This document shows positions 32,851 to 42,927 of a DNA stretch of 64,000 bases, in pieces. The position numbers and the translations under genes were made by a program. Position 1 is the first letter of the stretch. Each line of letters begins with the position of its first letter. The notes beneath the pieces were generated by a model. It had not been told where the DNA came from. It saw nothing but the letters and a program-made list of their open reading frames with translations, and ran no database searches. The stretch comes from an uncultured bacterium (GTDB lineage Bacteria > Verrucomicrobiota > Lentisphaeria > Victivallales > UBA1829), in NCBI GenBank assembly GCA_902762495.1, contig CACWOL010000012.1, forward strand, positions 1 through 64,000, in the 5' to 3' direction.

Positions 32851-33426
32851 ATGGCAATGTATGATGCCGCAGACCTGAAGAAAGGTCTCAAAGTTGAAAT
32901 CGACGGCCAGCCGTACGTCATCACCGATTTTGAATTCTGCAAGCCCGGCAAGGGCACCGCGCTCTACCGCTGCAAGCTGAAAAGCATGATCAACGGCAGC
33001 ACGATGGATCGCACCTACCGCCCTGTCGACAAGGTCGGCATCCCGAACCTTGAAGAACGCGACATGTACTACTCCTACCACGACGGCCAGAACTACGTCT
33101 TCAGCGACGCCGAGACCTATGAGGAAATCTCCATCAACGAGGAAGCCCTCGGCAAGCGTACCTACTTCCTGATCGAGGAAGCCCTCTGCCAGGGGCTCTT
33201 CTTCAACGGCAAGCTCATCGACATCACCCTCCCGACCTTCATCGAGAAGGTTGTCGTCGAGACCGAACCCGGCGTCCGCGGCGATACCGCCAGCTCCAAC
33301 GTGATGAAGCCCGCCAAGACCGACAACGGCTACGATGTCATGGTCCCGCTCTTCATCAACGTCGGCGACACGATCCGCATCGACACCCGTACCGGAGAAT
33401 ACGCCGAACGCGTCAGCAAGGGCTGA
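32851..33426 (+). CDS. efp: Elongation factor P
   Basis: 191 residues, three beta domains. It relieves ribosome stalling at polyproline. The modifiable loop reads KPGKGTA with Lys34, as in E. coli EF-P, and epmA follows directly, so the loop is expected to be beta-lysylated (EpmA type) rather than rhamnosylated or hypusinated. C-terminal domain II/III motifs are LPTFIEKVVVETEPGVRGDTA and VPLFINVGDTIRIDTRTGEY. The window has secretin and adhesin genes with Pro-rich stretches that may depend on it. Confidence 0.97.
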   Translation: MAMYDAADLKKGLKVEIDGQPYVITDFEFCKPGKGTALYRCKLKSMINGSTMDRTYRPVDKVGIPNLEERDMYYSYHDGQNYVFSDAETYEEISINEEALGKRTYFLIEEALCQGLFFNGKLIDITLPTFIEKVVVETEPGVRGDTASSNVMKPAKTDNGYDVMVPLFINVGDTIRIDTRTGEYAERVSKG

Positions 33427-33447
33427 CATAGGCTGAAGGTCCGTACC

Positions 33448-34383
33448 GTGGATCCCTTCACCCGGCTCCAGCAGACCGTCGCGGCGCTGAAATTCCGCGC
33501 CCGCGTTCTCGCCGCCGTCCGGGCAGGGTTCGACAAACGCGGATTCACCGAGGTTACGACCCCGGTCCGCATCGCAGCGCCCGCGGCGGAGGAGTATATC
33601 GACGCTCCTCCTTCGGGCGCATTCTTTTTGCGCACGTCGCCCGAACTTGAGATGAAGCGCCTGCTCTGCGCGGGCATGGACCGCATCTACCAGATCGGGC
33701 CATGTTTCCGGGCGGGCGAACGCGGACGTTTGCACCGTACCGAATTCGACATGCTCGAATTCTACATGGCGCACGCCGACTATCTGGAGCTCCTGGACAC
33801 CATCCGCGCGATCATCGTCGAGGCCGCGGTCGCATGCACTGGCGGCACGAGGATCAAATCCCGCGGCTGTGAGGTCGAACTCGGCGGTGAATGGACTCTG
33901 CTCCCCGTCCGCGAGGCGTTCCGCAAGTTCGCCGGCGTCTCCGCCGACGAGGTCGCGGAACAGGAATCCCTGTTCGAGGAGATCCTGGTCGAAAAGGTCG
34001 AACCAAACCTGCCGAAAGACCGTCCGTGCGTGCTCATTGACTACCCGATTCGCTTCGGTGCGTTCGCCCGTGCGAAGGCCTCCGATCCGACCCTCGCCGA
34101 ACGCTGGGAAGTCTATGTGGCGGGCGTCGAGCTGGCGAACACCTACGGCGAACTGATCGATCCCGTCGTCCAACGGGAACGGTTCGCCGCCGCCCGCGCC
34201 ACGCGCAAACGTCTTGGCCTCACCGAATACCCCGAACCGACGGCGTTCCTGGATGCGATTGACCATGGAATGCCGCCCGCCGCCGGGTCCGCGCTCGGGT
34301 TCGACCGCCTCGTGATGCTTCTTGCCGGGGCGGATTCGCTCTCGCAGATCGACTTCCCGCTTGACGACGAGCCGGAACCATGA
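33448..34383 (+). CDS. epmA: EF-P lysine ligase EpmA (PoxA/GenX)
   Basis: 311 residues, a truncated class II lysyl-tRNA-synthetase-like enzyme without the anticodon-binding domain. Start GTG 33448 with AAGG at 33437-33440. Motif 2 is IGPCFRAGERGRLHRTEFDMLEFY split around the GERG loop; FFLRTSPELEMKRLL and the closing motif 3 SALGFDRLVMLLAG are clear. It attaches (beta-)lysine to Lys34 of EF-P. The aminomutase EpmB, which makes beta-lysine, is not in the window. It overlaps waaG by 4 bases. Confidence 0.95.
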   Translation: MDPFTRLQQTVAALKFRARVLAAVRAGFDKRGFTEVTTPVRIAAPAAEEYIDAPPSGAFFLRTSPELEMKRLLCAGMDRIYQIGPCFRAGERGRLHRTEFDMLEFYMAHADYLELLDTIRAIIVEAAVACTGGTRIKSRGCEVELGGEWTLLPVREAFRKFAGVSADEVAEQESLFEEILVEKVEPNLPKDRPCVLIDYPIRFGAFARAKASDPTLAERWEVYVAGVELANTYGELIDPVVQRERFAAARATRKRLGLTEYPEPTAFLDAIDHGMPPAAGSALGFDRLVMLLAGADSLSQIDFPLDDEPEP

Positions 34384-35486
34384 AGATACTCTTCCTCATC
34401 GCCCGGTATTTCCCCTACAGCGGCCTTCAGACGGATTTCCTGCGCGTCGCCGAAGCGGCCGCGGACCGCGGGCACGACGTGACGTGTCTGGTCGGTTCAT
34501 GGGAGGGCGAACGCCCGGACAAACTCAGAATCCTGATGGCGGAACTGCCCGGCACGGGCGAGGCAGACGACCTCGACGCGCTGGACGCGGCGTATCATGA
34601 ACTGACGGAACGCGAGACGTTCGACCGGACGGCGGCGTTCGAGCTGATTCCCGGCGTGGATTTCTATTTCGCGGGGTTCGACTGCCTCGGCAGCAATCCC
34701 GAAAAAGCCGATCCGCGTCTTCTCGAACGGGAAAAGGCGGTTTTCTCGCCCGAATCTTCCACATACATCTTTTACCTCGTCACGCCTCAGATCAACGCTT
34801 TCTTCGGCGTCTACGGCACGCAGCCCGCGCGGTTCCTGCGTCTGCCGCCCGGCATGAACCCCGCCTGCGGCCGTGTGCCGGATCCCGACGACGTCCGCGT
34901 CCGCAAGCGTGCCGAACTCGGTCTGAAGGACGGGGAACGTCTCGCCATCACGGCGGCACATGATATGCTCTTGAAAGGCGTCGACCGCATCCTGGCCTCG
35001 TATGCCGAGCTCCCGCCCGAACGCCGCGCCCGTCTGCGCCTATTCATCACCGGATTTCTCGGTCGCGAACAGTGCGAAAAGCAGGTCACCGAACTCGGCA
35101 TCGCCGACCGCGTGATCTTCGACGGCGGACGCCCCGACCTGCCGGAACTCCTCTGTGCCGCCGATTATCTGGTGCATCCCGCCCGGCGCGAGGCCGCCGG
35201 TTCGATTCTGATTGAAGCGATTGCATCCGGGCTGCCCGTGGTCTGCACCGAGGTCTGCGGATTCCAGGACATCGTGCTGGCGTCCGGCGGACACGTCCTG
35301 AACGAACCGTTCTGTTCCGGCGCGCTGACTGCCGAGCTGGACTACCTCGCCGGCATCTCCGACGACGGACTGTACTACTGGCGGCAGCAGGTCCTGACGT
35401 ATGCGCACGGCCCGGCGGATTTCTACCGGCGCGCCGACGTGCTTGTGAACTTCATTCAGTCCCCCGGCGCCGGAGAGTATCTATGA
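34380..35486 (+). CDS. waaG: WaaG-like LPS core glycosyltransferase (GT4 family)
   Basis: 368 residues. The N-terminus KILFLIARYFPYSGLQTDFLR, then RGHDVTCLVGSWEGERP, closely follows the WaaG (RfaG) pattern, the enzyme that adds the first outer-core glucose to heptose II. RFLRLPPGMNP is the linker between Rossmann domains; ELLCAADYLVHPARREAAG, followed by SILIEAIASGLPVV, holds the E-x7-E sugar-nucleotide motif of GT4 enzymes. Assignment to WaaG rather than another GT4 enzyme rests on the N-terminal match and on waaP being present at 2366. It overlaps both epmA and hrpA by 4 bases. Confidence 0.8.
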   Translation: MKILFLIARYFPYSGLQTDFLRVAEAAADRGHDVTCLVGSWEGERPDKLRILMAELPGTGEADDLDALDAAYHELTERETFDRTAAFELIPGVDFYFAGFDCLGSNPEKADPRLLEREKAVFSPESSTYIFYLVTPQINAFFGVYGTQPARFLRLPPGMNPACGRVPDPDDVRVRKRAELGLKDGERLAITAAHDMLLKGVDRILASYAELPPERRARLRLFITGFLGREQCEKQVTELGIADRVIFDGGRPDLPELLCAADYLVHPARREAAGSILIEAIASGLPVVCTEVCGFQDIVLASGGHVLNEPFCSGALTAELDYLAGISDDGLYYWRQQVLTYAHGPADFYRRADVLVNFIQSPGAGEYL

Positions 35487-38400
35487 GCACCGACCCGCGT
35501 CAGATCCGGCGGGAAGTCGCGCGCATCTGGTCCGCCCTTCGTCTGACCGACCGCGCCCGCCTGAGCAAACGCCGCCGCGCGTTTCTGGACCTGCTGGACA
35601 GCGATCCCGATGCCGCCGAGGCGAAACGCGAAGAATTTTTCCGTCTGCTCTCGACCGCGCAGAAACGTTCGCTTGTCCCGGCTGCGTCCCGCATCCGCTG
35701 CGAGTTCCCGGATAACCTCCCGATCACCGCGAAGATCCCGGAGATCCGTGCCGCGCTGAAATCGCATCAGGTCATCGTCGTCTGCGGCACCACAGGTTCC
35801 GGCAAGACCACGCAGCTCCCGAAGGCCGCGCTGCTGGAGGGCTTCGGTCGCGCCGGGCGGATCGGCTGCACCCAGCCGCGCAGGATCGCCGCCTCCGCGC
35901 TCGCGCGCCGTCTCTCGAACGAGACCGGCTGCACGTGCGGACACGAGATCGGCTATCAGGTGCGTTTCGACGACCGCACGGACGACTCCACGGTCATCAA
36001 GTTCATGACGGACGGCATCCTGCTGGCGGAAACGCAGAACGACCCGAAACTTTACCAATACGACTGCATCATCCTGGACGAGGTGCACGAACGCTCCCTG
36101 AATATTGATTTCCTGCTCGGGTACATGAAGCTCCTGCTCGCGCGACGCCCCGAACTCCGCGTGATCATTTCGTCCGCCACGCTCGATGCCGCCCGCATTG
36201 CTTCGTTCTTTGGCGATGCTCCCGTTATCGAGGTCGGCGGACGCGTGTTCCCGGTCGAGGACGTCTATCTGGAGCCGCTTCAGGACGAGGAACTTGCCGA
36301 ATCCGTCGCGCGCGGTGTGGAATACCTGCTGGACGCGGGCGAACGCGGCGGCATCCTCGTTTTTCTGCCCGGCGAACGCGAAATCCGCGACTGTGCCGAC
36401 ATGCTGACCGGGCGCGATTATCCGCACACGGAGATCCTGCCGCTCTTTGGACGCATGAGCGCGGCCGAACAGGAACGCATCTTCGCGCCGCAGTCCTCGA
36501 ACTGCCGGATCGTGCTGGCAACGAACGTGGCGGAGACGTCCATCACGATCCCCGGCATCCGCTATGTGGTCGATTCCGGGCTGGTACGCCTCTCCCGTTA
36601 CAACCCGAAAAGCGGCATTCAGGAGCTCCGCATCGAGGGGATTTCCCGCGCGAGCGCCATGCAGCGGCGCGGACGCTGCGGACGCGAACAGGACGGCGTG
36701 TGCGTGCATCTCTGTTCCGAGGAGACGCTCGCCGACGCGGCGGAGTTCACGCCGCCGGAAATCCAGCGCGCATCCCTGGCGGGCGTTATCCTGCAGATGG
36801 CCGCGCTGAAACTCCCCCCGATCGTGCAGTTCCCGTTCGTCGATCCGCCGTCGCCCCAGCTGATCCGCGAGGGTCTGACCACGCTGACCGACCTGCACGC
36901 CATTGACGCTTCAGGCGCGCTCACGGGCGAGGGACGTCGCCTGGCGGAACTCCCCGTGGGTCCGCGCCTCGGACGCATCCTGCTCGACGGCATCGACCGC
37001 GGCGTCCTGCCGGAGATCCTGCTGATCGCGGCGTTCCTGTCGATGCAGGACCCGCGCGAACGTCCCTTCGAAAAGACGAAGGAGGCGGACACGGCGCAGC
37101 GTCAGTTCGACGAGCCGGAATCGGATTTCCTGAGCATTCTGAAGCTGTGGCTGGCGGCGGACGAAGCGTACCGCGTCTCCAAGTCGCAGTTCCGCAAGTT
37201 CTGCCGCGCCAATTACCTGAATTTCCGCCGCATGCAGGAATGGCGCAATTTGTGCGCCGACCTGCTCGAATATCTCCAGCCGGAAACCGAGCTGGAATCG
37301 CTGGAGATCGAGCTTCGTGCGGACCGGTCCGACCCGATCCACAAATCTCTCATGGGCGGCCTGCCGCGCCGTCTGGCGTGCTGGGACCCGGAGAAGAAAC
37401 AGTATTTCGACCGCACGGGGCGCATGTTCAGCATCTTCCCCGGCTCCGCGCTCGCCAAGCTCAAGAAAGCGCCGGAATGGATTCTGTGCTTCACGATCAT
37501 GGAGACCAGCCGCGTTTTCGGGCGCTGCTGCGCCGTGGTCGAGGGCGCATGGCTGGAGGAGATCGCGCCGGAGCTGTGTTCACGCACCTATGACCGCATC
37601 GCTTGGGACGAGGTCAGCGGATTCGTGTTCGCCCGCGAACGCGTCTTCGCCGGGGCGCTCCCGATCCATCCGGGCCGCCGCTGCCACTACGGACGCGTCG
37701 ACCGGGACGCCGCGCGGGCGGTGTTCATCAAGGAAGCGCTGGTGCCGTGCCGGATCAAGGCCCCTGCCGCGCCGTGGCTGGTGCGCTGCAACGAGCTTGT
37801 CAAACATCTGCACACATTCGAGGCGAAACTCCGGCGTTCCGGTTCCGTGGTCGACCTCCACGCGCTCGAACAGCATTTCCTGCGCGTCCTGCCGCCGTGG
37901 ATGTGCAGCGTGTCTGACGTCCGCAAGGACTGGACCCGGCTGCATCGTTCGTACGACCCGAAGCCGGAGGACATCGCGCTCGTGCCGCCGGAGTCTTTGC
38001 CGGACGCGGATTACCCGGACCGTCTGGAAGCCGATGGCGAAAGCTACCGCCTGGAATACGTCTACGACCCGGGCGAGGAGGACGACGGCATCACGGTGTA
38101 TCTGCCGGAAGCGCACATGAATCTTTTCCCGCGCGCCGCAGCCGAGTACCTCGTGCCCGGTTTCCTCCGTGTGAAGCTCGACTACATGTTCCGTTCGCTC
38201 ACCAAGACCGAGCGCAAGAAGCTGCTGCCGCTGGACGAATGCGTCGAGGCGTTTCTGGACGGCCTGAAACACAACGAAATCTACCCCGCGCGCAATCTGC
38301 CGCGCGTGCTGGCGTCGTTTCTGCGCACCTTCCGCGGCTGCGACTTCGACGAATCCGCCTTCGACGATATCGAACTGCCGGAGTTCCTGATCCTCAAATA

Positions 38401-39385
38401 CGCCATCCTGAACGAGCACGGCAAGCTGCTGCGCGTGATTCGCGATCTGCCCGAGGCGGACGATTCCGCCGAGACCGTGTCCAGCCGCCACGCCGCCGCC
38501 CGCAAGTGGGAACTCCACGGCGAGACTTCCTGGCCGGACGGTCTCCCCGAACTTCCTGTTTCCGTCCGCCTGAACCATGGCAAAGGCCGCGAAGTCTATC
38601 CGGGCTTCTTCCGTGAGCAGGGCGGACAGAGCATCGGCTGCGCGCTCTTTCTGGACGAAGCCGAGGCGCGCGCCGCACACCGCCGCGCCGTCCTGACCCT
38701 CTTCCGCATCCGTTACCCGGAGATGTTCGAGCATATGCGGAGTTATGCCAAGCTCGGGCGCACGCTCGAACATGAGTTCTTCCCCGACGATCCGGACTGG
38801 CGCGCCGACCTGACCGACAACGCCGTCGCCCGCGCCATCGGGTGTCCGCCGGAAATTATCCGCGATGCAAAAGCGTTTGACGACGCGTGTCTGAGATTGC
38901 GGAATCAGCTGGCGGACGCCGTGCGCGAGGACGTTTCGGCGCTGCTTCAGCTGCTGTCCGCCTACGAGCCGATCGAACGCCGCCTCGGGGACCTCCCGGC
39001 GGATTGTTTCACCGATGTCGATGTGAACCGCCAGCTCGCCGTGCTGTTCCGCAAGGGGTTCCTGCGGACGCCCGACGCCGTGGCGCGCTATCCGCGTTAT
39101 CTGCGGGCGCTCAGGGTACGGCTCGAACGCGCCGACCAGTCCTACGGACGCGACCGTACGAAAGGCGAGGCCGTCACGCCGTTCATTGATAAATTCCATC
39201 TGCTGTACGACGCCGGAGTCAGCCTGGAGGAATGCCGCCCGTTCTTCGACTTTTTCCTGCTGCTGCAGGAGGCGCGCATCACCGCCTGGTCTCCCGAACT
39301 CCCCACGGTGCAGAAAGCCACCCCCGCCACGCTTCAGGCCGCGTTGTCCGCCGTGCCGCTGTCCGCCATTCCAAAGAAATTCTGA
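35483..39385 (+). CDS. hrpA: ATP-dependent RNA helicase HrpA (DEAH box)
   Basis: 1300 residues, the same length as E. coli HrpA. Walker A GTTGSGKTTQLPK near residue 103, the DEVH box (IILDEVHERSLNIDF) near 199, SAT motif IISSATLDAARI, TNVAETSITIPGIRYVVD, and QRRGRCGREQDGVC (motif VI). After the helicase core come the winged-helix/ratchet domains and the long HrpA-specific C-terminal region (LPVSVRLNHGKGR and beyond). HrpA unwinds mRNA-ribosome complexes and rescues stalled ribosomes. It is translationally coupled to waaG, an unexpected partner. Confidence 0.96.
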   Translation: MSTDPRQIRREVARIWSALRLTDRARLSKRRRAFLDLLDSDPDAAEAKREEFFRLLSTAQKRSLVPAASRIRCEFPDNLPITAKIPEIRAALKSHQVIVVCGTTGSGKTTQLPKAALLEGFGRAGRIGCTQPRRIAASALARRLSNETGCTCGHEIGYQVRFDDRTDDSTVIKFMTDGILLAETQNDPKLYQYDCIILDEVHERSLNIDFLLGYMKLLLARRPELRVIISSATLDAARIASFFGDAPVIEVGGRVFPVEDVYLEPLQDEELAESVARGVEYLLDAGERGGILVFLPGEREIRDCADMLTGRDYPHTEILPLFGRMSAAEQERIFAPQSSNCRIVLATNVAETSITIPGIRYVVDSGLVRLSRYNPKSGIQELRIEGISRASAMQRRGRCGREQDGVCVHLCSEETLADAAEFTPPEIQRASLAGVILQMAALKLPPIVQFPFVDPPSPQLIREGLTTLTDLHAIDASGALTGEGRRLAELPVGPRLGRILLDGIDRGVLPEILLIAAFLSMQDPRERPFEKTKEADTAQRQFDEPESDFLSILKLWLAADEAYRVSKSQFRKFCRANYLNFRRMQEWRNLCADLLEYLQPETELESLEIELRADRSDPIHKSLMGGLPRRLACWDPEKKQYFDRTGRMFSIFPGSALAKLKKAPEWILCFTIMETSRVFGRCCAVVEGAWLEEIAPELCSRTYDRIAWDEVSGFVFARERVFAGALPIHPGRRCHYGRVDRDAARAVFIKEALVPCRIKAPAAPWLVRCNELVKHLHTFEAKLRRSGSVVDLHALEQHFLRVLPPWMCSVSDVRKDWTRLHRSYDPKPEDIALVPPESLPDADYPDRLEADGESYRLEYVYDPGEEDDGITVYLPEAHMNLFPRAAAEYLVPGFLRVKLDYMFRSLTKTERKKLLPLDECVEAFLDGLKHNEIYPARNLPRVLASFLRTFRGCDFDESAFDDIELPEFLILKYAILNEHGKLLRVIRDLPEADDSAETVSSRHAAARKWELHGETSWPDGLPELPVSVRLNHGKGREVYPGFFREQGGQSIGCALFLDEAEARAAHRRAVLTLFRIRYPEMFEHMRSYAKLGRTLEHEFFPDDPDWRADLTDNAVARAIGCPPEIIRDAKAFDDACLRLRNQLADAVREDVSALLQLLSAYEPIERRLGDLPADCFTDVDVNRQLAVLFRKGFLRTPDAVARYPRYLRALRVRLERADQSYGRDRTKGEAVTPFIDKFHLLYDAGVSLEECRPFFDFFLLLQEARITAWSPELPTVQKATPATLQAALSAVPLSAIPKKF

Positions 39386-39494
39386 TTCGCCGCGCGAACT
39401 GGCGGGGAGCATGTTCTTTCTTTATCCGTTTCCGTGCTTTTCCGAAACTCCTTTTTTATTTTGGAAAAACTTGCACATTTCTGTAGTCTTTTTC

Positions 39495-39523
39495 TTGAAA
39501 CTCCTTTTGAAAGGATGTATATT
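39495..39523 (+). promoter_or_regulatory. Promoter of the glmM-glmS operon
   Basis: TTGAAA (39495-39500), 17-base spacer, TATATT (39518-39523); glmM starts about 70 bases downstream. Confidence 0.72.
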
Positions 39524-39591
39524 TAGTTATTCATTTTTCTGGCGGCGTCGCCCGCTTCAACAAGCCAATTCTGGAAAGGCCGAAAACTCTT

Positions 39592-40932
39592 ATGGAAAGA
39601 AAGCTCTTTGGAACCGACGGAATTCGTGGACAGGCTAACTCCCACCCCGTAACCCCGGAAATCGCCCTTAACCTCGGCAAAGCCCTTGGTAAGATCTACG
39701 TGAACAGCCAGCATGGCGCCACCGCCGTCATCGGCAAGGATACGCGCCTCTCTGGGTACATGCTCGAAACCGCGCTCACCGCCGGCATGGTCAGCACCGG
39801 GATGAAAGTTTTCCAGACGGGCCCCATGCCCACCCCGGCCATTGCCCACCTCGTCAAGTCCATGAACGCTTCCTGCGGCGTCATGATTACGGCCTCACAC
39901 AACCCCGCCAAGGACAACGGCATCAAGGTCTTCGGCGGCGACGGCTTCAAGCTCCCCGATGAAGAGGAAGCCCACATCGAAGAGATTATGTCAGGCACCA
40001 TCAACGGCGTCGCTGGCGACAAGATCGGCAAGGCGTTCCGCCTCGACGATGCCCGCGGCCGTTACATCGAATTCGCCAAGCAGACGATCGGCAACGTCAG
40101 CCTCCGCGGCCTCCGCGTGGTGCTCGACTGCGCCAACGGCGCTTCCTACGAGATCGCCCCGACCATCCTGCGCGAGCTCGGCGCGGAAGTCATCGCCGAC
40201 TCCGTTTCTCCCGACGGCATCAACATCAACTACAACTGCGGCGCCACCCATCCCGAGCGCATCTGCCGCCTCGTGAAGGAATACCGCGCCGACGTGGGCA
40301 TCACGCTCGACGGCGATGCCGACCGCGTGATCTTCAGCGACTGCCACGGCAATGAAGTGAACGGCGACCGCATCATCGGACTCTGCGCCCTCGACATGAT
40401 GGAGCGCAAACGCCTCCCGAACAACACCATCGCCGTCACCATCATGAGCAACCTCGGCCTCGTCGACGCCATGAAACAGCACGGCATCACCACCGAGATC
40501 ACCCCCGTCGGCGACCGCTACGTCATCGAACGGATGCGCGAAAAAGGCATCTCCCTCGGCGGCGAACAGTCCGGCCACCTGATCTTCCTCGACTACGCCA
40601 CCACCGGCGACGGCATCGTCTCCGCGCTCCACGTCCTCAAGCTCATGAAGCAGAAGGATAAACAGTTGCACGAGCTCACCGGGTTCATGGAAGAATACCC
40701 GCAGAAGCTCGGCGGACTCAACGTCAAGCAGAAACCCCCGCTGGCCGAGATCCCCGGCTACAACGACCTCGTCGCAAAGGCCGACAAGGAATTTGTCGGC
40801 TCCGGCCGCACTGTTATCCGCTACTCCGGCACCGAGAACAAAGTCCGCATCCTCGTCGAGGCCAAGGACGGAGCCCTCGCCCAGAAGTGGTACGACAAGT
40901 TCGAAGAGTTCCTGAAGAAGGCGCTCTGCTGA
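39592..40932 (+). CDS. glmM: Phosphoglucosamine mutase GlmM
   Basis: 446 residues, full length. It converts glucosamine-6-phosphate to glucosamine-1-phosphate, the step after GlmS toward UDP-GlcNAc. Phospho-serine loop VMITASHNPAKDNGIK with Ser102; metal loop DGDADR (from about residue 241); sugar-binding GEQSGHLIF; phosphate-binding RYSGTENKVRILVEAK. The N-terminal GTDGIRGQAN is diagnostic. It heads the operon glmM-glmS-HAD. Confidence 0.97.
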   Translation: MERKLFGTDGIRGQANSHPVTPEIALNLGKALGKIYVNSQHGATAVIGKDTRLSGYMLETALTAGMVSTGMKVFQTGPMPTPAIAHLVKSMNASCGVMITASHNPAKDNGIKVFGGDGFKLPDEEEAHIEEIMSGTINGVAGDKIGKAFRLDDARGRYIEFAKQTIGNVSLRGLRVVLDCANGASYEIAPTILRELGAEVIADSVSPDGININYNCGATHPERICRLVKEYRADVGITLDGDADRVIFSDCHGNEVNGDRIIGLCALDMMERKRLPNNTIAVTIMSNLGLVDAMKQHGITTEITPVGDRYVIERMREKGISLGGEQSGHLIFLDYATTGDGIVSALHVLKLMKQKDKQLHELTGFMEEYPQKLGGLNVKQKPPLAEIPGYNDLVAKADKEFVGSGRTVIRYSGTENKVRILVEAKDGALAQKWYDKFEEFLKKALC

Positions 40933-41095
40933 CCGACCACCCCGCACCGAATGCGGCTCCCGGGGCGATCCGCTTCCCGCTGCCGCATTCCGGGGAATCC
41001 TTCGTGCCGTTTCCCGGCCGTTTTTCTCCGGACTGCCTGTTCCCAGGGCCGCATTCTCCACCGCAAATCTGCATGAACCACGGAGAAACTGAATT

Positions 41096-42922
41096 ATGTG
41101 CGGAATTGTAGGATACACCGGGCCGAAGCCCGCGTTCGCCTTTCTCATCGACGGCCTCAAACGCCTGGAATACCGCGGATACGATTCCGCCGGGATCAGC
41201 CTCCTGAACGGCGATTCCGTCCTGACCGTCAAATCCATCGGCAAAGTCGTCAACCTGGAGGCGAAACGCCCCACCGGCGAACGCAAGATGCACACGGGCA
41301 TCGCGCACACACGCTGGGCCACGCACGGCATCCCCAGCGAACGCAACGCCCATCCGCATACCGATGAAAAAGGCCAGTTCGCCGTCGTCCACAACGGCAT
41401 CATCGAAAACCACGCCGACCTGCGGAAACGTCTGGAAGCCGCGGGACACAAGTTCGCGTCCGATACGGACAGCGAAGTCATCCCGCACCTGATCGAGGAG
41501 TTCTACAACGGCGACCTGGCCGAAGCCGTCGCCGCCGCCCTCCGCCAGATCTCCGGCACATACGGCATCGCGGTCATTTCCTCCAAGGACCCGGACACCA
41601 TCATCACCGCCCGCCTCGGCAGCCCCATCGTGATCGGCCTCGGCAAGGACGCCAACATGGTCGCCAGCGACGTTACCGCGCTCGTGACCTACACCCGCGA
41701 CGTCATTTACCTGAACGACGGCGAAATGGCGATCCTCACGCCGTCCAAGGTCGAGCTCCGCACCCTCGCGAACGTCCCGGTCCAGCGTCAGGCGTCGCAG
41801 GTCTCCTGGGAAATCTCCGCGGACGGCAAGGGCGCGTACGACCACTACATGCTCAAGGAGATTTACGAGCAGCCGGAATCCGTTGAAAACTCCATCCGCG
41901 GCCGCCTGAACTTCAAGGCCGCGAACGCCGTGCTCTCCGGCCTCAATCTCACCCCGCGCGAGATGGCGCAGATCAACCGCATCGTCGTCGCAGCCTGCGG
42001 CAGCAGCTTCCACGCAGGTCTCGTCGGGTCTTATTATTTCGAGGACATTTCCGGCATCCCGGCGTCCGTCGAACAGGCCGCCGAGTTCCGTTACCGCAAC
42101 CCGATCATCGAGCCGAACACGCTCGTGCTGCCGATCAGCCAGTCCGGCGAGACCGCCGACACGCTGGCCGCCGTCCGCGAAGCCGTGAACAAGGGCGCGA
42201 TCGTCGCCTCGCTCTGCAACGTCGTCGGTTCCACCATCGCCCGCGAAAGCGGACGCGGCATCTACCTGCACGCCGGTCCCGAGATCAGCGTCGCGTCCAC
42301 CAAGGCGTTCACCTGCCAGGTGACCGTCCTGCTCATGCTCGCGCTCCTCCTCGGACGCAACCGTCGTCTCAACCACGAGTGGGGCGAAAACCTCGTCCGC
42401 GAGATTGAAGCAATTCCGGATCTCCTTCGCGAGGTCCTGAAGCAGGCACCGCGCATCGAACAGATCGCCAAGGCCACGGCGCATGCCAACGATCTTTTCT
42501 ACATCGGCCGCGGCTGCCTCTATCCCGCCGCGCTCGAAGGCGCGCTCAAGCTCAAGGAGATCAGCTACGTCCATGCCGAAGGCTACCACGCCGCCGAACT
42601 CAAGCACGGTCCCATCGCCCTGCTCGAACCCTCTGTCCCCGTCGTCGCCCTCTGCAACAACATCCCCGGCAAGGACAAGATGCTCGGCAACATCCAGGAA
42701 TGCTGCGCCCGCAAGGCCCCGATCATCGCCGTCGTCTCCGGCGACGACGACTGCTGCGACAAGTTCACCGACAGCATCATCCGCGTTCCGGAAAGCTCCC
42801 GGTTCGTCGCCCCGATCACCACGGTCGTCGCGCTCCAGATATTCGCTTACTATTTCGCCCGCGAACGCGGCTGCGAGATCGATCAGCCCCGCAACCTCGC
42901 GAAGAGCGTTACGGTCGAGTGA
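41096..42922 (+). CDS. glmS: Glutamine--fructose-6-phosphate aminotransferase GlmS (complete)
   Basis: 608 residues. Cys2 (MCGIVGY) is the glutaminase nucleophile; RLEYRGYDSAG, HTRWATHG and VHNGIIENH complete the N-terminal glutaminase domain. Two SIS domains follow (AACGSSFHAGL, SQSGETADTLAA, ASTKAFTCQV, KLKEISYVHAEGYHA) and the tail [11 protein letters not shown]. It supplies glucosamine-6-phosphate for peptidoglycan and LPS. It is 163 bases after glmM; that gap is GC-rich and shows no glmS-ribozyme core. It is the native copy, unlike the fragment at 2-382. Confidence 0.97.
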   Translation: MCGIVGYTGPKPAFAFLIDGLKRLEYRGYDSAGISLLNGDSVLTVKSIGKVVNLEAKRPTGERKMHTGIAHTRWATHGIPSERNAHPHTDEKGQFAVVHNGIIENHADLRKRLEAAGHKFASDTDSEVIPHLIEEFYNGDLAEAVAAALRQISGTYGIAVISSKDPDTIITARLGSPIVIGLGKDANMVASDVTALVTYTRDVIYLNDGEMAILTPSKVELRTLANVPVQRQASQVSWEISADGKGAYDHYMLKEIYEQPESVENSIRGRLNFKAANAVLSGLNLTPREMAQINRIVVAACGSSFHAGLVGSYYFEDISGIPASVEQAAEFRYRNPIIEPNTLVLPISQSGETADTLAAVREAVNKGAIVASLCNVVGSTIARESGRGIYLHAGPEISVASTKAFTCQVTVLLMLALLLGRNRRLNHEWGENLVREIEAIPDLLREVLKQAPRIEQIAKATAHANDLFYIGRGCLYPAALEGALKLKEISYVHAEGYHAAELKHGPIALLEPSVPVVALCNNIPGKDKMLGNIQECCARKAPIIAVVSGDDDCCDKFTDSIIRVPESSRFVAPITTVVALQIFAYYFARERGCEIDQPRNLAKSVTVE

Positions 42923-42927
42923 CGCCC

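Noticed and set aside
40933-41095. glmS ribozyme in the 163-base gap before glmS
   Set aside because: No recognisable ribozyme core or cleavage-site context; the gap is GC-rich without the expected pseudoknots. A covariance search would settle it.
2-42922. Two glmS paralogues in one genome
   Set aside because: The first is only a tail next to an actinobacterial acpS start that is cut mid-gene; a contig-end chimera explains it better than paralogy.
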